A DNA stretch of 64,000 bases, taken from NCBI RefSeq assembly GCF_011772445.1, contig NZ_WVZN01000045.1, forward strand, positions 1-64,000, read 5' to 3'. Under the pieces are notes generated by a model, which worked only from the letters and a program-made list of their open reading frames with translations, did no database searches and was not told the DNA's origin. The DNA comes from Hydrogenophaga sp. Lineage in GTDB: Bacteria > Pseudomonadota > Gammaproteobacteria > Burkholderiales > Burkholderiaceae_C. The translations under genes and the position numbers were made by a program. Position 1 is the first letter of the stretch. Each line of letters begins with the position of its first letter. Of this stretch, positions 1 to 8,102 are shown in pieces.

Positions 1-33
1 GAGGCCGTGCCCGAGCTGGTCAAGGCGCTCTGA
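1..33 (+). CDS. 3' end of a gene, probably electron transfer flavoprotein alpha subunit
   Basis: Only the last ten codons and a TGA stop are present, reading EAVPELVKAL. This tail resembles the C-terminus of ETF alpha subunits, and in Burkholderiales etfB-etfA often lies directly before an acyl-CoA dehydrogenase gene like the one that follows. The identity is an inference from a very short tail plus context, and another product is possible. A strong terminator follows within 20 bases. Confidence 0.4.
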   Translation, partial: EAVPELVKAL

Positions 34-49
34 ACCGAAGAGCACCCCC

Positions 50-77
50 AAGGGCATCGCGCGCGATGCCCTTTTTT
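50..77 (+). terminator. Rho-independent terminator after the first gene
   Basis: A perfect 10-base stem (51-60 with 63-72, AGGGCATCGC and its complement) is followed directly by six T residues. It ends the transcript of the gene cut by the window start, so the acyl-CoA dehydrogenase gene should have its own promoter or depend on readthrough. Confidence 0.85.
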
Positions 78-109
78 CTGCATTCGCGCACCCCAGGAGA
101 CACCCCACC

Positions 110-1897
110 ATGAGCTACACCGCCCCCCTCAAGGACATGCTGTTCAACATCGAGCACCTGGCGCGCATCGACCAGGTGGCCCAACTGCCCGGTTTCGAGG
201 ACGCGGGCCTGGAAACCGCGCAGGCCGTGCTCGAGGAGTGCGCCAAGCTCAACGAAGGCGTGGTGGCACCGCTCAACCGCGAGGGCGACCTCAAGCCCTC
301 GTCCATCAAGGACGGTGTCGTCACCACCACGCCGGGCTTCAAGGACGCCTACCGCCAGTACACCGAAGGCGGCTGGCAAGGCCTGCAGCACCCGGTGGAT
401 TTCGGCGGCCAGGGCCTGCCCAAGACCATCGGCTCGGCCTGCGGCGAAATGCTCAACAGCGCCAACCTCAGCTTCGCGCTGTGCCCGCTGCTCACCGACG
501 GCGCCATCGAAGCCCTGCTCACCGCCGGCAGCGACGAGCAGAAGGCCACCTACCTGCCCAAGCTCATCAGCGGCGAGTGGACCGGCACCATGAACCTGAC
601 CGAGCCGCAGGCCGGCTCGGACCTGGCCGCCGTGCGCTCGCGCGCCGAGCCGCAGCCCGACGGCACGTACAAGATCTTCGGCACCAAGATCTTCATCACC
701 TACGGCGAGCACGACATGGCCGAGAACATCGTGCACCTGGTGCTGGCGCGCGTGACTGGCGCGCCAGAAGGCGTCAAGGGCATCAGCCTGTTCACCGTGC
801 CCAAGTTCCTGGTCAACCAGGATGGCTCGCTCGGCCAGCGCAACGACGTGCACTGCGTGAGCATCGAACACAAGCTGGGCATCAAGGCCAGCCCGACCGC
901 GGTGCTTCAGTACGGCGACCACGGTGGCGCGATCGGTCAGCTCGTGGGTGAAGAGAACCGCGGCCTCGAGTACATGTTCATCATGATGAACGCCGCGCGC
1001 TACGCGGTGGGCGTGCAGGGCATCGCCATCAGCGAACGCGCCTACCAGCAGGCCGTGCAGTACGCGCGCGATCGCGTGCAGAGCCGCCCGGTGGACGGCA
1101 GCATGAACAGCGCCGCGCCCATCATCCACCACCCCGACGTGAAGCGCATGCTGATGACCATGCGCGCCGCCACCGAAGGTTGCCGCGCCATGGCCAGCGT
1201 GGCCGCCGCCGCCTACGACGCCGCGCACCACCACACCGATGCCGACGTGCGCAAGCAGAACCAGGCCTTCTACGAATTCCTGGTGCCGCTGGTGAAGGGC
1301 TACAGCACCGAGATGAGCCTGGAAGTGACCAGCCTGGGCGTGCAGGTGCACGGCGGCATGGGCTTCATCGAAGAGACCGGCGCGGCCCAGCACTACCGCG
1401 ACGCCAAGATCCTCACCATCTACGAAGGCACCACCGCCATCCAGGCCAACGACCTCGTCGGGCGCAAGACCGCGCGCGACGGCGGCACGGTGGCCAAGGC
1501 CATCGCCGCGCAGATCCGCCAGACCGAGGCCGAACTGGCCAAGGGCAGCACGAATGCGAAGGCGGTGGCGAAGCGCCTCACGGCCGCGCGCGAGGCTTTC
1601 GAACAGGCGGTGGACTTCATCGCCGCCAACACCAAGGGCAACCCCAACGCCGCCTTCGCGGGCAGCGTGCCTTACCTCATGCTGGCGGGCAACCTGATGG
1701 CGGGCTGGCAGCTCGCGCGCGCCCTGCTGGTGGCCGAAGACCTGTCGGCCAAGGGACAGGACAAGGCCTTCATGGACGCGAAGATCACCACCGCGCGCTT
1801 CTACGCCGATCACATCCTGAGCCGCGCGCCCGGCGTGGCGGCCTCCATCGTCGACGGCGCCGAAGGCGTGACGGCGATGGCCCTCGAAGCGTTCTGA
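110..1897 (+). CDS. Acyl-CoA dehydrogenase, long form with C-terminal extension
   Basis: This is a 595-residue FAD-dependent acyl-CoA dehydrogenase, longer than the usual 380-400 residues because of a C-terminal domain after about residue 460. That build is shared with the DmdC-like and similar long dehydrogenases. The flavin-region motif LTEPQAGSD is at 163-171. The catalytic-base region IYEGTTAIQ gives Glu439 as the likely base. It would form the 2,3-double bond of an acyl-CoA and pass electrons to ETF, which fits the suspected etfA upstream. An AGGAG ribosome site lies 10 bases before the ATG. It is 19 bases from the nitronate monooxygenase gene, so the two probably share a transcript. The exact acyl substrate cannot be told. 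Confidence 0.9.
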   Translation: MSYTAPLKDMLFNIEHLARIDQVAQLPGFEDAGLETAQAVLEECAKLNEGVVAPLNREGDLKPSSIKDGVVTTTPGFKDAYRQYTEGGWQGLQHPVDFGGQGLPKTIGSACGEMLNSANLSFALCPLLTDGAIEALLTAGSDEQKATYLPKLISGEWTGTMNLTEPQAGSDLAAVRSRAEPQPDGTYKIFGTKIFITYGEHDMAENIVHLVLARVTGAPEGVKGISLFTVPKFLVNQDGSLGQRNDVHCVSIEHKLGIKASPTAVLQYGDHGGAIGQLVGEENRGLEYMFIMMNAARYAVGVQGIAISERAYQQAVQYARDRVQSRPVDGSMNSAAPIIHHPDVKRMLMTMRAATEGCRAMASVAAAAYDAAHHHTDADVRKQNQAFYEFLVPLVKGYSTEMSLEVTSLGVQVHGGMGFIEETGAAQHYRDAKILTIYEGTTAIQANDLVGRKTARDGGTVAKAIAAQIRQTEAELAKGSTNAKAVAKRLTAAREAFEQAVDFIAANTKGNPNAAFAGSVPYLMLAGNLMAGWQLARALLVAEDLSAKGQDKAFMDAKITTARFYADHILSRAPGVAASIVDGAEGVTAMALEAF

Positions 1898-1916
1898 TCC
1901 ACCACACGGAGACAAC

Positions 1917-2897
1917 ATGCCCGCACCCGAGCGCACCCTGCCCCCGGTCCTCAAGAACCTCAAGTTCCCGGTGATCGGCTCGCCGCTGTTCATCATCAGC
2001 AACCCCAAGCTCGTGCTGGCGCAGTGCAAGGCCGGCGTGGTGGGCTCCATGCCCGCGCTCAACGCGCGCCCGGCCTCGCAGCTCGACGAGTGGCTGGCCG
2101 AGATCACCGAAGGCCTGGCCGCTCACAACAAGGCCAACCCCGACAACCCGGCCGCGCCCTTCGCCATCAACCAGATCGTGCACAAGAGCAACGACCGGCT
2201 CGAACACGACATGCAGCTGTGCGCCAAGTACCAGGTGCCCATCGTCATCACCAGCCTCGGCGCGCGCGAGGACGTGAACCAGGCCGTGCACGCCTGGGGC
2301 GGCATCGTGATGCACGACGTCATCAACAACGTCTTCGCGCACAAGGCGATCGAGAAGGGCGCCGACGGCCTGATTCCGGTGGCCGCGGGCGCGGGCGGCC
2401 ACGCCAGCGTCAAGAGTCCCTTCGCCATGATCCAGGAGATCCGCGAGTGGTTCGGCGGCCCGGTCGCGCTGTCGGGCGCCATCTCCTCGGGCGGCGCCAT
2501 CCTGGCCGCGCAGGCCATGGGCGCGGACCTGGCCTACATCGGCTCGGCCTTCATCGCCACGCACGAGGCGCGCGCCGTCGATGGGTACAAGCAGATGATC
2601 GTCGAGAGCAACTCCGATGACATCGTCTACAGCAATTTCTACACCGGCATCCACGGCAACTACCTCAAGGGCTCCATCCGCAACGCCGGCATGGACCCGG
2701 AGAACCTGCCCCAGAGCGACCCGAGCAAGATGAACTTCGCCACGGGCGAGGGCAGCAACGCGGCCAAGGCCTGGCGCGACATCTGGGGCTGCGGCCAGGG
2801 CATCGGCGCGATCCGCGAGGTGATGGGCGCGGGCGACCTGGTGGCGCGCTTCAAGCGCGAGTACGCGGAAGCGAAGGCGCGGCTCTGCGCGGCCTGA
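1917..2897 (+). CDS. Nitronate monooxygenase (2-nitropropane dioxygenase family)
   Basis: A 326-residue FMN-dependent TIM-barrel protein of the nitronate monooxygenase family. The motif AAGAGGHAS puts the family's conserved histidine at residue 162, and the later LSGAISSGGAI and YIGSAFIAT stretches match the phosphate-binding part of the barrel. Members oxidise alkyl nitronates, and others act as enoyl-type reductases or detoxification enzymes. Linkage to an acyl-CoA dehydrogenase suggests a link to acyl metabolism, but the substrate is unknown. The start follows a GGAGA ribosome site, and a clear terminator lies downstream. Confidence 0.85.
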   Translation: MPAPERTLPPVLKNLKFPVIGSPLFIISNPKLVLAQCKAGVVGSMPALNARPASQLDEWLAEITEGLAAHNKANPDNPAAPFAINQIVHKSNDRLEHDMQLCAKYQVPIVITSLGAREDVNQAVHAWGGIVMHDVINNVFAHKAIEKGADGLIPVAAGAGGHASVKSPFAMIQEIREWFGGPVALSGAISSGGAILAAQAMGADLAYIGSAFIATHEARAVDGYKQMIVESNSDDIVYSNFYTGIHGNYLKGSIRNAGMDPENLPQSDPSKMNFATGEGSNAAKAWRDIWGCGQGIGAIREVMGAGDLVARFKREYAEAKARLCAA

Positions 2898-2917
2898 GCG
2901 CGCGGCGCCTGATGACG

Positions 2918-2942
2918 AAGCCGGCCTTGTGCCGGCTTTTTT
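2918..2942 (+). terminator. Rho-independent terminator after the nitronate monooxygenase gene
   Basis: AAGCCGG (2918-2924) pairs with CCGGCTT (2932-2938) over a 7-base loop, followed by a run of six T. It ends the acyl-CoA dehydrogenase/nitronate monooxygenase unit. Confidence 0.85.
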
Positions 2943-2971
2943 CATGGCCGCGACCGTCCGTCAGAAAGCTA

Positions 2972-3024
2972 AACCATGTAGTTGAATATCTGGCGGGTGC
3001 CTGGATATATTCAACTTCATGGTT
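2972..3024. promoter_or_regulatory. Large inverted repeat overlapping the ArsR gene start (probable autoregulatory operator)
   Basis: Two 18-base arms (2972-2989 and 3007-3024) are complementary at 17 of 18 positions around a 17-base spacer. The core is GTTGAATAT...ATATTCAAC. The right arm contains the ATG of the ArsR gene. ArsR proteins commonly bind such A+T-rich dyads in their own promoters, so self-repression is likely. Confidence 0.7.
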
Positions 3025-3372
3025 GAGCAACATTCCCCCGATCTCGACGCCGTCTTCAAGGCCCTCGCCGACCCCACGCGCCGCGACATGCTGCAGCGCC
3101 TGGCCCGCGAGGAACTGTCGGTGAGCGAGCTGGCCGCGCCGCTGGACATGTCGCTGGCGGCGGCCTCCAAGCACATCCAGGTGCTGGAGCGCGCCGGCCT
3201 GGTGCGGCGCACGGTGCAGGGCCGCACGCACACCTGCAGCCTGGACGCCCAGCCGCTGCACGCGGGCATGGAGTGGTTGCGCCATTACGAGCGGTTCTGG
3301 ACCGAGCGCGTCGATGCCCTCGAACGCCTGGTGCGCGCCGCGCATTCCCCAACCAAGCGGAGAAAACCATGA
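3019..3372 (+). CDS. ArsR-family winged-helix transcriptional regulator
   Basis: A 117-residue protein with the ArsR signature: FKALADPTRRDMLQRL at the N-terminus, a recognition helix around LDMSLAAASKHIQVLERAGLV (about residues 42-62) and a wing LVRRTVQGR. No CxCxxC-type metal site is visible, so it is probably not a classic metal sensor. This subgroup usually sits with an SRPBCC/AHSA1 gene, as here. No Shine-Dalgarno sequence precedes the ATG, which lies inside the inverted repeat, so the mRNA may be leaderless or nearly so. The stop overlaps the next start as ATGA, indicating translational coupling. Confidence 0.88.
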   Translation: MVEQHSPDLDAVFKALADPTRRDMLQRLAREELSVSELAAPLDMSLAAASKHIQVLERAGLVRRTVQGRTHTCSLDAQPLHAGMEWLRHYERFWTERVDALERLVRAAHSPTKRRKP

Positions 3373-3902
3373 CGACGAACCACCCCTACGGCGAGCGTGT
3401 GTCGAACGACACCGTGCGCATCGAACGCCAACTGCCGGGCACGCTGCAGGACATCTGGGCCTGGATCACCGAGAACGACAAGCGCGAGCAATGGATGGCG
3501 CGCGGCACGCTGGAGCAGCGCGTGGGCGGCCAGGTGCGCCTGGAATTCCGCCACAAGGAACTGACCTACGCCGACGACCCCGCGCCGCCGAAGTACGCGG
3601 ACATGGCCGAGAGCGCCCAGCTGCAGGGCGTGGTGACGGCCTGCGAGCCACCGCGCCTCCTGGCCCACACCTGGGGCGGGCAGGGCGAGGTGCGCTACGA
3701 GCTGAGCGAGTCACACGGCGGCGTGCTCCTGGTCATCACCCACCAGCGCCTGGCCGGCATGGAGGACATGCTCAGCGTCTCGGCCGGCTGGCACGCGCAC
3801 CTGGACCTGCTGGTCACGCGGGTGAGGGGAGAGGCCCGCCCCCGCTACTGGGAGCACCACACGCGACTGGAAGCGGAGTACGCGCGGCGGCTGGCGGGTT
3901 GA
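3369..3902 (+). CDS. SRPBCC (AHSA1/START-like) domain protein
   Basis: A 177-residue single-domain protein of the activator-of-Hsp90-homologue/polyketide-cyclase superfamily. It shows an N-terminal strand followed by the helix 'DIWAWITENDKREQWM' and the late motif VLLVITHQRL typical of the fold. These domains bind hydrophobic ligands in a deep cavity. In ArsR-linked pairs the ligand and role are generally unknown. The start is set by the ATGA overlap with the regulator. It ends convergently with the PBP1A gene, within a short palindrome. Confidence 0.8.
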   Translation: MTTNHPYGERVSNDTVRIERQLPGTLQDIWAWITENDKREQWMARGTLEQRVGGQVRLEFRHKELTYADDPAPPKYADMAESAQLQGVVTACEPPRLLAHTWGGQGEVRYELSESHGGVLLVITHQRLAGMEDMLSVSAGWHAHLDLLVTRVRGEARPRYWEHHTRLEAEYARRLAG

Positions 3903-3915
3903 GCCGCCGGCTCAA
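3899..3915. other. Palindrome spanning two convergent stop codons
   Basis: TTGAGCC (3899-3905) and GGCTCAA (3909-3915) form a 7-base stem with a 3-base loop that contains the TGA of the SRPBCC gene and, on the other strand, the TGA of the PBP1A gene. No T-run follows on either strand, so it is at best a weak bidirectional terminator. Confidence 0.5.
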
Positions 3916-6257
3916 TCCGTCGGCGGCGTCGGCTGGCTGGCGGGCGTGCCGCTGCGCAACCAGTTGCCGATGGAATCGAACAGCTTGCCGATTTCGTTGC
4001 CGAGGGTGGTCTTGTATTGCACGCCCGCGGTGTCCGAGATCTGCGAGACCCAGCCGCCGTCGCGCCACTCGGCGTAGAGCCAGTCCTCGCCCTCGCGCAC
4101 CAGGCCATCGGGCGGTGCGGCCGGCGGCACCACCGGCTGGCCCTTGAGCGCCGCGGCCATGTAGTCGATCCAGATCGGCAGCGCGACGCGCCCGCCCGAT
4201 TCGCTGCCGCCCAGGCTGCGCGGCTGGTCGTAGCCCACCCACACCGTGGCGGCCAGCGTGGGCTGGTAGCCGGCGAACCAGGCGTCGACCGCGTCGTTGG
4301 TGGTGCCCGTCTTGCCATACACGTCGCTGCGCTTGAGCACGGCCTGGGCGCGTGCGGCGGTGCCGCTGCGCGTCACCTCGTTGAGCAGGCTGCCCATCAC
4401 GTAGGCGTTGCGCGCGGGAATGGCGCGCGTGTCCTCGCTCAGCTCGGCCGGTGGCGGCGCCTCGAACAGCACCTTGCCCTGTGCATCGGTGATCTTCTCG
4501 ATCACCACCGGCGACACGCGCCAGCCGCCGTTGGCCAGGGTGGCATAGGCCTGCGCCATCTGCAGCGGTGTGGCGCTGCCGGTGCCCAGGGCCAGCGTCA
4601 GGTCGTCGGGCTGGCGCGCCGGGTCCAGGCCGAATCGGCCGAGCCACTCGCGCGCGTTCGCGGTGCCGGTGTGCTGCAGCACGCGCACGCTGGCCAGGTT
4701 GCTGGATCGCGCCAGCGCCTCGCGCACGCTGATCGGGCCCTGCGTCTGGCCGTTGCTGTTGGTCGGGCTCCAGCCGTTGGCCGCCGTGAAGGGCAGGTCG
4801 TCCACCACGGTGGCCGGCATCACGCGCGACTCCAGCGCGGCCGAATACAGCAGCGGCTTGATCGCCGAGCCCGGCTGGCGCCAGCCCTGTGTCACGTGGT
4901 TGAACGGCTGGCGCGTGAAGTCGAAGCCGCCCACCAGCGCGCGGATGCGGCCGGTGCGCGGGTCCATGGCCACCAGCGCGGCCTCGGCCTCCGGCCATTG
5001 CGAGATGGCCCAGATGTCGCTCTTCCTGTCCTTGGTCTTGCCCGTGCTCACCACGCGCACGATGGCGCCACGCTCGATCTTCAGCGGCGCCTTGGCCTTG
5101 GGGCTCAGCGCGCGCTGCGCCCAGCGCAGGCCCTCGCCCTGAACGGTGATGCGATCGCCGCTGGCGAGCTGCACCTGCAGGGCCTTGGGACTGGCCTCCA
5201 GCACGATGCCCACGCGCAGGGTCTCGTCGTCGCGGTGGTCCTTCAGCGCCTCGGCGGCGGCGCGCTCCAGTTCGGCGCCGTTGCCCGCGGGCAGTGATTC
5301 GGTGTCCTCCGGCCCGCGCCAGGCGCCGCGCCGGTCGAAGGCCAGCACGCCGCGCTGCACGGCCGCGTGCGCCGCGCGCTGATCGGCCGCCAGTAGCGAG
5401 GTGGTCACGCGCAGGCCCTTGGAATAGGCCTGTTCCCCGAAGCGCTCGACCACCGCCTGGCGCGCCATCTCGGCCACGTGCGCGGCGTGCACGCTGCGCT
5501 GGCCCGGTGTGCGCAGCCTGAGCTTCTCGGCCTTGGCCTGCGCGAGCTGCTCTTCGGTGATCGCCTCGGTGGCGCGCATGCGCTCCAGCACCACGCGCTG
5601 GCGTTGCGTGGCGCGCTGGAAGTTGGCCACCGGGTTGGCGTAGTACGGGTTCTGCGGCAGCCCGGCCAGCATGGCGTTCTCGGCCAGCGTGAGCTTGTCC
5701 AGCGGCTTGCCGAAGTAGGTCTGCGCGGCGGCGGCGAAGCCGTAGGCGCGCTGGCCCAGGAAGATCTCGTTCATGTAGATCTCCAGGATGCGGTCCTTGG
5801 AAATCTCGTTCTCCAGCTTGAGCGCGAGCCAGATCTCCTTGGCCTTGCGCTCGGCCGAGAACTGGCGCGTCAGCAGCATGGTGCGCACCAGTTGCTGCGT
5901 GATGGTGGAAGCCCCCTGCTTGCGCCCGCCGGTGATGGCGGCCACCAGCGCGCGCGCCATGCCCTTGGGGTCAACCCCCGAGTGCTCGCGAAAGCGCGCG
6001 TCCTCCACCGCCAGCACGGCCTGCTGCAGCTGCAGCGGGATCTGCTTGAGCGGCACGTACTCGCGCCGCTCGGCGCCGAACTGCGCGATCTCCTCGCCAT
6101 CGGCGGTGAGCACCTGCAGCGGCAGCTTGGGCTGGTAGTGGACGATGGGGTCGAGCGAGGGGAGCTCGAAGGCGGAGGCGGTGGCGGGCAGCGCGGCGGC
6201 GACGACCACGGCACAGGCCAGGGCGAGCGTCGCCCGGCGGGGGAGGAGCGAAAGCAT
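3912..6257 (-). CDS. mrcA: Penicillin-binding protein 1A, bifunctional transglycosylase/transpeptidase
   Basis: A 781-residue class A PBP that polymerises and crosslinks peptidoglycan at the inner membrane. Residues 10-29 form a hydrophobic anchor or signal segment. The GT51 transglycosylase domain shows Glu85 in EDARFREHSG, then GASTITQQLVR and NEIFLGQRAYG. The transpeptidase domain shows Ser464-Ala-Ile-Lys467 (SxxK), SSN at 518-520 and KTG at 649-651. I took the ATG at 6257. An in-frame GTG at 6311 would add 18 residues before the anchor and has no ribosome site. Only weak ribosome-site likeness precedes either start. Confidence 0.9.
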   Translation of the reverse strand: MLSLLPRRATLALACAVVVAAALPATASAFELPSLDPIVHYQPKLPLQVLTADGEEIAQFGAERREYVPLKQIPLQLQQAVLAVEDARFREHSGVDPKGMARALVAAITGGRKQGASTITQQLVRTMLLTRQFSAERKAKEIWLALKLENEISKDRILEIYMNEIFLGQRAYGFAAAAQTYFGKPLDKLTLAENAMLAGLPQNPYYANPVANFQRATQRQRVVLERMRATEAITEEQLAQAKAEKLRLRTPGQRSVHAAHVAEMARQAVVERFGEQAYSKGLRVTTSLLAADQRAAHAAVQRGVLAFDRRGAWRGPEDTESLPAGNGAELERAAAEALKDHRDDETLRVGIVLEASPKALQVQLASGDRITVQGEGLRWAQRALSPKAKAPLKIERGAIVRVVSTGKTKDRKSDIWAISQWPEAEAALVAMDPRTGRIRALVGGFDFTRQPFNHVTQGWRQPGSAIKPLLYSAALESRVMPATVVDDLPFTAANGWSPTNSNGQTQGPISVREALARSSNLASVRVLQHTGTANAREWLGRFGLDPARQPDDLTLALGTGSATPLQMAQAYATLANGGWRVSPVVIEKITDAQGKVLFEAPPPAELSEDTRAIPARNAYVMGSLLNEVTRSGTAARAQAVLKRSDVYGKTGTTNDAVDAWFAGYQPTLAATVWVGYDQPRSLGGSESGGRVALPIWIDYMAAALKGQPVVPPAAPPDGLVREGEDWLYAEWRDGGWVSQISDTAGVQYKTTLGNEIGKLFDSIGNWLRSGTPASQPTPPTD

Positions 6258-6345
6258 GGGCGGGGATTGTCCAATGTCCGCGTGAAGCCCGCGTAAGCCG
6301 GCTGGCGGCACTGGTAGCGAGCTGTAACAACGCCGGCTCGGCGCC

Positions 6346-7383
6346 TCAGCTGCTGCCGCGCACCACCAGCTCGAACCCCAGGTCGTCGCAGCGCGAGGCC
6401 GGCGTCTCCCCCCGCAGCAGCGACAGCAGCATGCGCGCCCCCGCCTCGCCGATCGCGCGGCGTGGCGTGCGCACCGTGGTCAGTGGCGGCAGCATCTGTT
6501 CGCTGCCCGACAGGTCGTTGAAGCCCGCCACCGCCAGCCGGTCGGGCACGGCCACGCCCAGGCGCAGGGCCGTGAGCAGGCCGCCCTGTGCCAGGTCGTC
6601 GTTGCAGAAGAACACCGCGTCCACCTCGGGCCGGCTGCGCAGCAGGTCCTCCAGCAGCTCGCCGCCCAGGCGCATGGACGAGGGCTGGGGGCTCAACAGC
6701 TCCAGCCGCGCGTCGTACAGGCCGGCCGCGCGCAGGCAGCGGCGGTAGCCCTCGGCGCGCTGCAGCACGCGCGGGTCCAGCTGCGCGGCCACGAAGGCGA
6801 TGCGCCGTCGCCCCCTGTCCAGCAGGTGCTGCGTGATCGCGTGGCCCGCGTCCTGCTGCGAGAAGCCCACGCAGTGCACGCCCGGTGCGTCGGTCAGCTC
6901 CATCAGGTACACGCAGGGCATGCCGCTGGCCGCCACCATCTGGCGCGCGGCCTCGGTGCGGTCGAAGCCGGTGAGCAACACGCCCGCCGGGCGCTGCGCC
7001 AGGTAGGCGCGCAGCAGTTGTTCTTCTTCCATCGGGTCGTAGTGCGTCACCCCGATGAGCGGCTGGTAGCCGTGCGGCAGCAGCACCCGGTGCACGGCCT
7101 CGATCACGTCCACGAACAGCGCGTTCGACAACAGCGGCACCAGCACCGGCACCTGCGTCCCGCGGGCCGAGGCCAGGGCGCGCGCGGCCGGGTCGGGCAC
7201 GTAGCCCAGGCGCTCGGCGGCGGTCTTCACGCGCGCCACCAGCTCGGCGGCCACGCCGCGTTCGCCGCGCAGCGCGCGCGAGGCGGTGATGGGGCTCACC
7301 TCGGCCTCGCGGGCCACGTCCTGCAGGGTGATGCGCCCGCTGGGGCGGCGGCGTCGTTCGGGGCTGACGGGCGTGGAGGGCAA
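6346..7383 (-). CDS. LacI-family repressor of the gluconate genes (GntR-like)
   Basis: With the TTG at 7383 the protein is 345 residues, the usual LacI length. The N-terminal helix-turn-helix reads ITLQDVAREAEVSPITASRALRG, and a periplasmic-binding-protein-like sensor domain follows, ending in FNDLSGSEQMLPPLTTVRTP. The TTG start is preceded by AGGGA at a good distance. A longer frame opens at another TTG (7512) but would put an operator inside the gene. The gene is divergent from gntK and the TRAP genes, so it most likely represses them and responds to gluconate or 6-phosphogluconate (inference). Confidence 0.85.
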   Translation of the reverse strand: MPSTPVSPERRRRPSGRITLQDVAREAEVSPITASRALRGERGVAAELVARVKTAAERLGYVPDPAARALASARGTQVPVLVPLLSNALFVDVIEAVHRVLLPHGYQPLIGVTHYDPMEEEQLLRAYLAQRPAGVLLTGFDRTEAARQMVAASGMPCVYLMELTDAPGVHCVGFSQQDAGHAITQHLLDRGRRRIAFVAAQLDPRVLQRAEGYRRCLRAAGLYDARLELLSPQPSSMRLGGELLEDLLRSRPEVDAVFFCNDDLAQGGLLTALRLGVAVPDRLAVAGFNDLSGSEQMLPPLTTVRTPRRAIGEAGARMLLSLLRGETPASRCDDLGFELVVRGSS

Positions 7384-7421
7384 GGGTTTTCCCTGTCGAT
7401 GGGTGGTGCGGATCGGCAATA

Positions 7422-7435
7422 GGATAGCGCTACCA
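7422..7435. promoter_or_regulatory. LacI-type operator, regulator side
   Basis: GGATAGCGCTACCA, an imperfect palindrome centred on AGCGCT. It shares 13 of 14 bases with the site in front of gntK and lies 39 bases upstream of the repressor's TTG start, which suggests autoregulation. Confidence 0.65.
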
Positions 7436-7550
7436 TAGCGGACTTCGCATCCGGATTCGCCCTGATCATCACACACTCGGGCGTCGATCCGCAGCAAAAG
7501 CGAAGCCTGCAAACGGTCCTGACCCCAGGGCCGTTTCTTTCGGATTCATT

Positions 7551-7564
7551 GGACAGCGCTACCA
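7551..7564. promoter_or_regulatory. LacI-type operator in front of gntK
   Basis: GGACAGCGCTACCA ends one base before the gntK start codon. Near-identity to the site at 7422-7435 makes it a probable binding site of the adjacent LacI-type repressor. No room is left for a ribosome site, so gntK may be read from a leaderless or very short message, or from an internal ATG at 7602. Confidence 0.65.
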
Positions 7565-7565
7565 A

Positions 7566-8102
7566 ATGACCTTGACCCCCGTTCCCACCCGCCTCGTCGT
7601 CATGGGCGTGGCCGGTTGCGGCAAATCCAGCCTCGGCCAGCAGAGCGCGGCCGCCCTGGGCCTGCCGCTGCTGGAGGGTGACGACTTCCACCCGGCCGCC
7701 AACGTGGCCAAGATGCGCGGCGGCATGGCGCTCAGCGACGAGGACCGCGCCGCCTGGCTCGACACCCTGGCCGCGCAACTGGCCACGCGCACCGATGGCG
7801 TGGTGCTCACCTGCTCCTCGCTCAAGCGCCGCTATCGCGACCGCCTGCGCGCCGCCGCGCCGGGCCTGCGCTTCGTCTTCCTGCAACTCAGCCGCGAGCA
7901 GGCGCGCGAGCGCGTGGCCGCGCGCCCCGGCCACCTGTTCCCGGTGAGCCTGGTGGACAGCCAGTTCGAGGCGCTCGAAGACCCGAGCACCGAAGCCGGC
8001 GTGCTGGCGCTGGACGCCACACGCCCCCTGCCTGAACTCGTGGACGCCGTGGCGCAGTGGGTGCGCGCCGTGCCCGCGCCGGGCGAGGAGGCGCGCGCAT
8101 GA
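7566..8102 (+). CDS. gntK: Gluconokinase
   Basis: A 178-residue P-loop kinase that phosphorylates D-gluconate to 6-phosphogluconate. The Walker A motif GVAGCGKS is at 14-21. The LLEGDDFHP stretch and the LTCSSLKRRYRD and RPGHLFPVSLVDSQFEALEDP stretches are characteristic of GntK. It is the first gene of a gntK-TRAP operon and overlaps the next gene by ATGA. Its product feeds the edd-eda genes at 32.7-35.2 kb. The start has no visible ribosome site. An in-frame ATG at 7602 is the alternative but would leave only one residue before the P-loop. Confidence 0.92.
   Translation: MTLTPVPTRLVVMGVAGCGKSSLGQQSAAALGLPLLEGDDFHPAANVAKMRGGMALSDEDRAAWLDTLAAQLATRTDGVVLTCSSLKRRYRDRLRAAAPGLRFVFLQLSREQARERVAARPGHLFPVSLVDSQFEALEDPSTEAGVLALDATRPLPELVDAVAQWVRAVPAPGEEARA

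Noticed and set aside
20-2107. A 695-codon open frame on the strand opposite the acyl-CoA dehydrogenase and nitronate monooxygenase genes
   Set aside because: It is an antisense shadow caused by high third-position G+C. Its product is low-complexity (Arg, Gly, His, Ala) with no domain, and both sense genes are well supported.
4017-5297. Long open frame opposite the PBP1A gene, and similar ones opposite pgi, edd, zwf, pyk, fba and the asparagine-synthetase-like gene
   Set aside because: All mirror a recognisable enzyme on the other strand, lack ribosome sites and encode biased Arg/His/Gly/Val-rich sequence.
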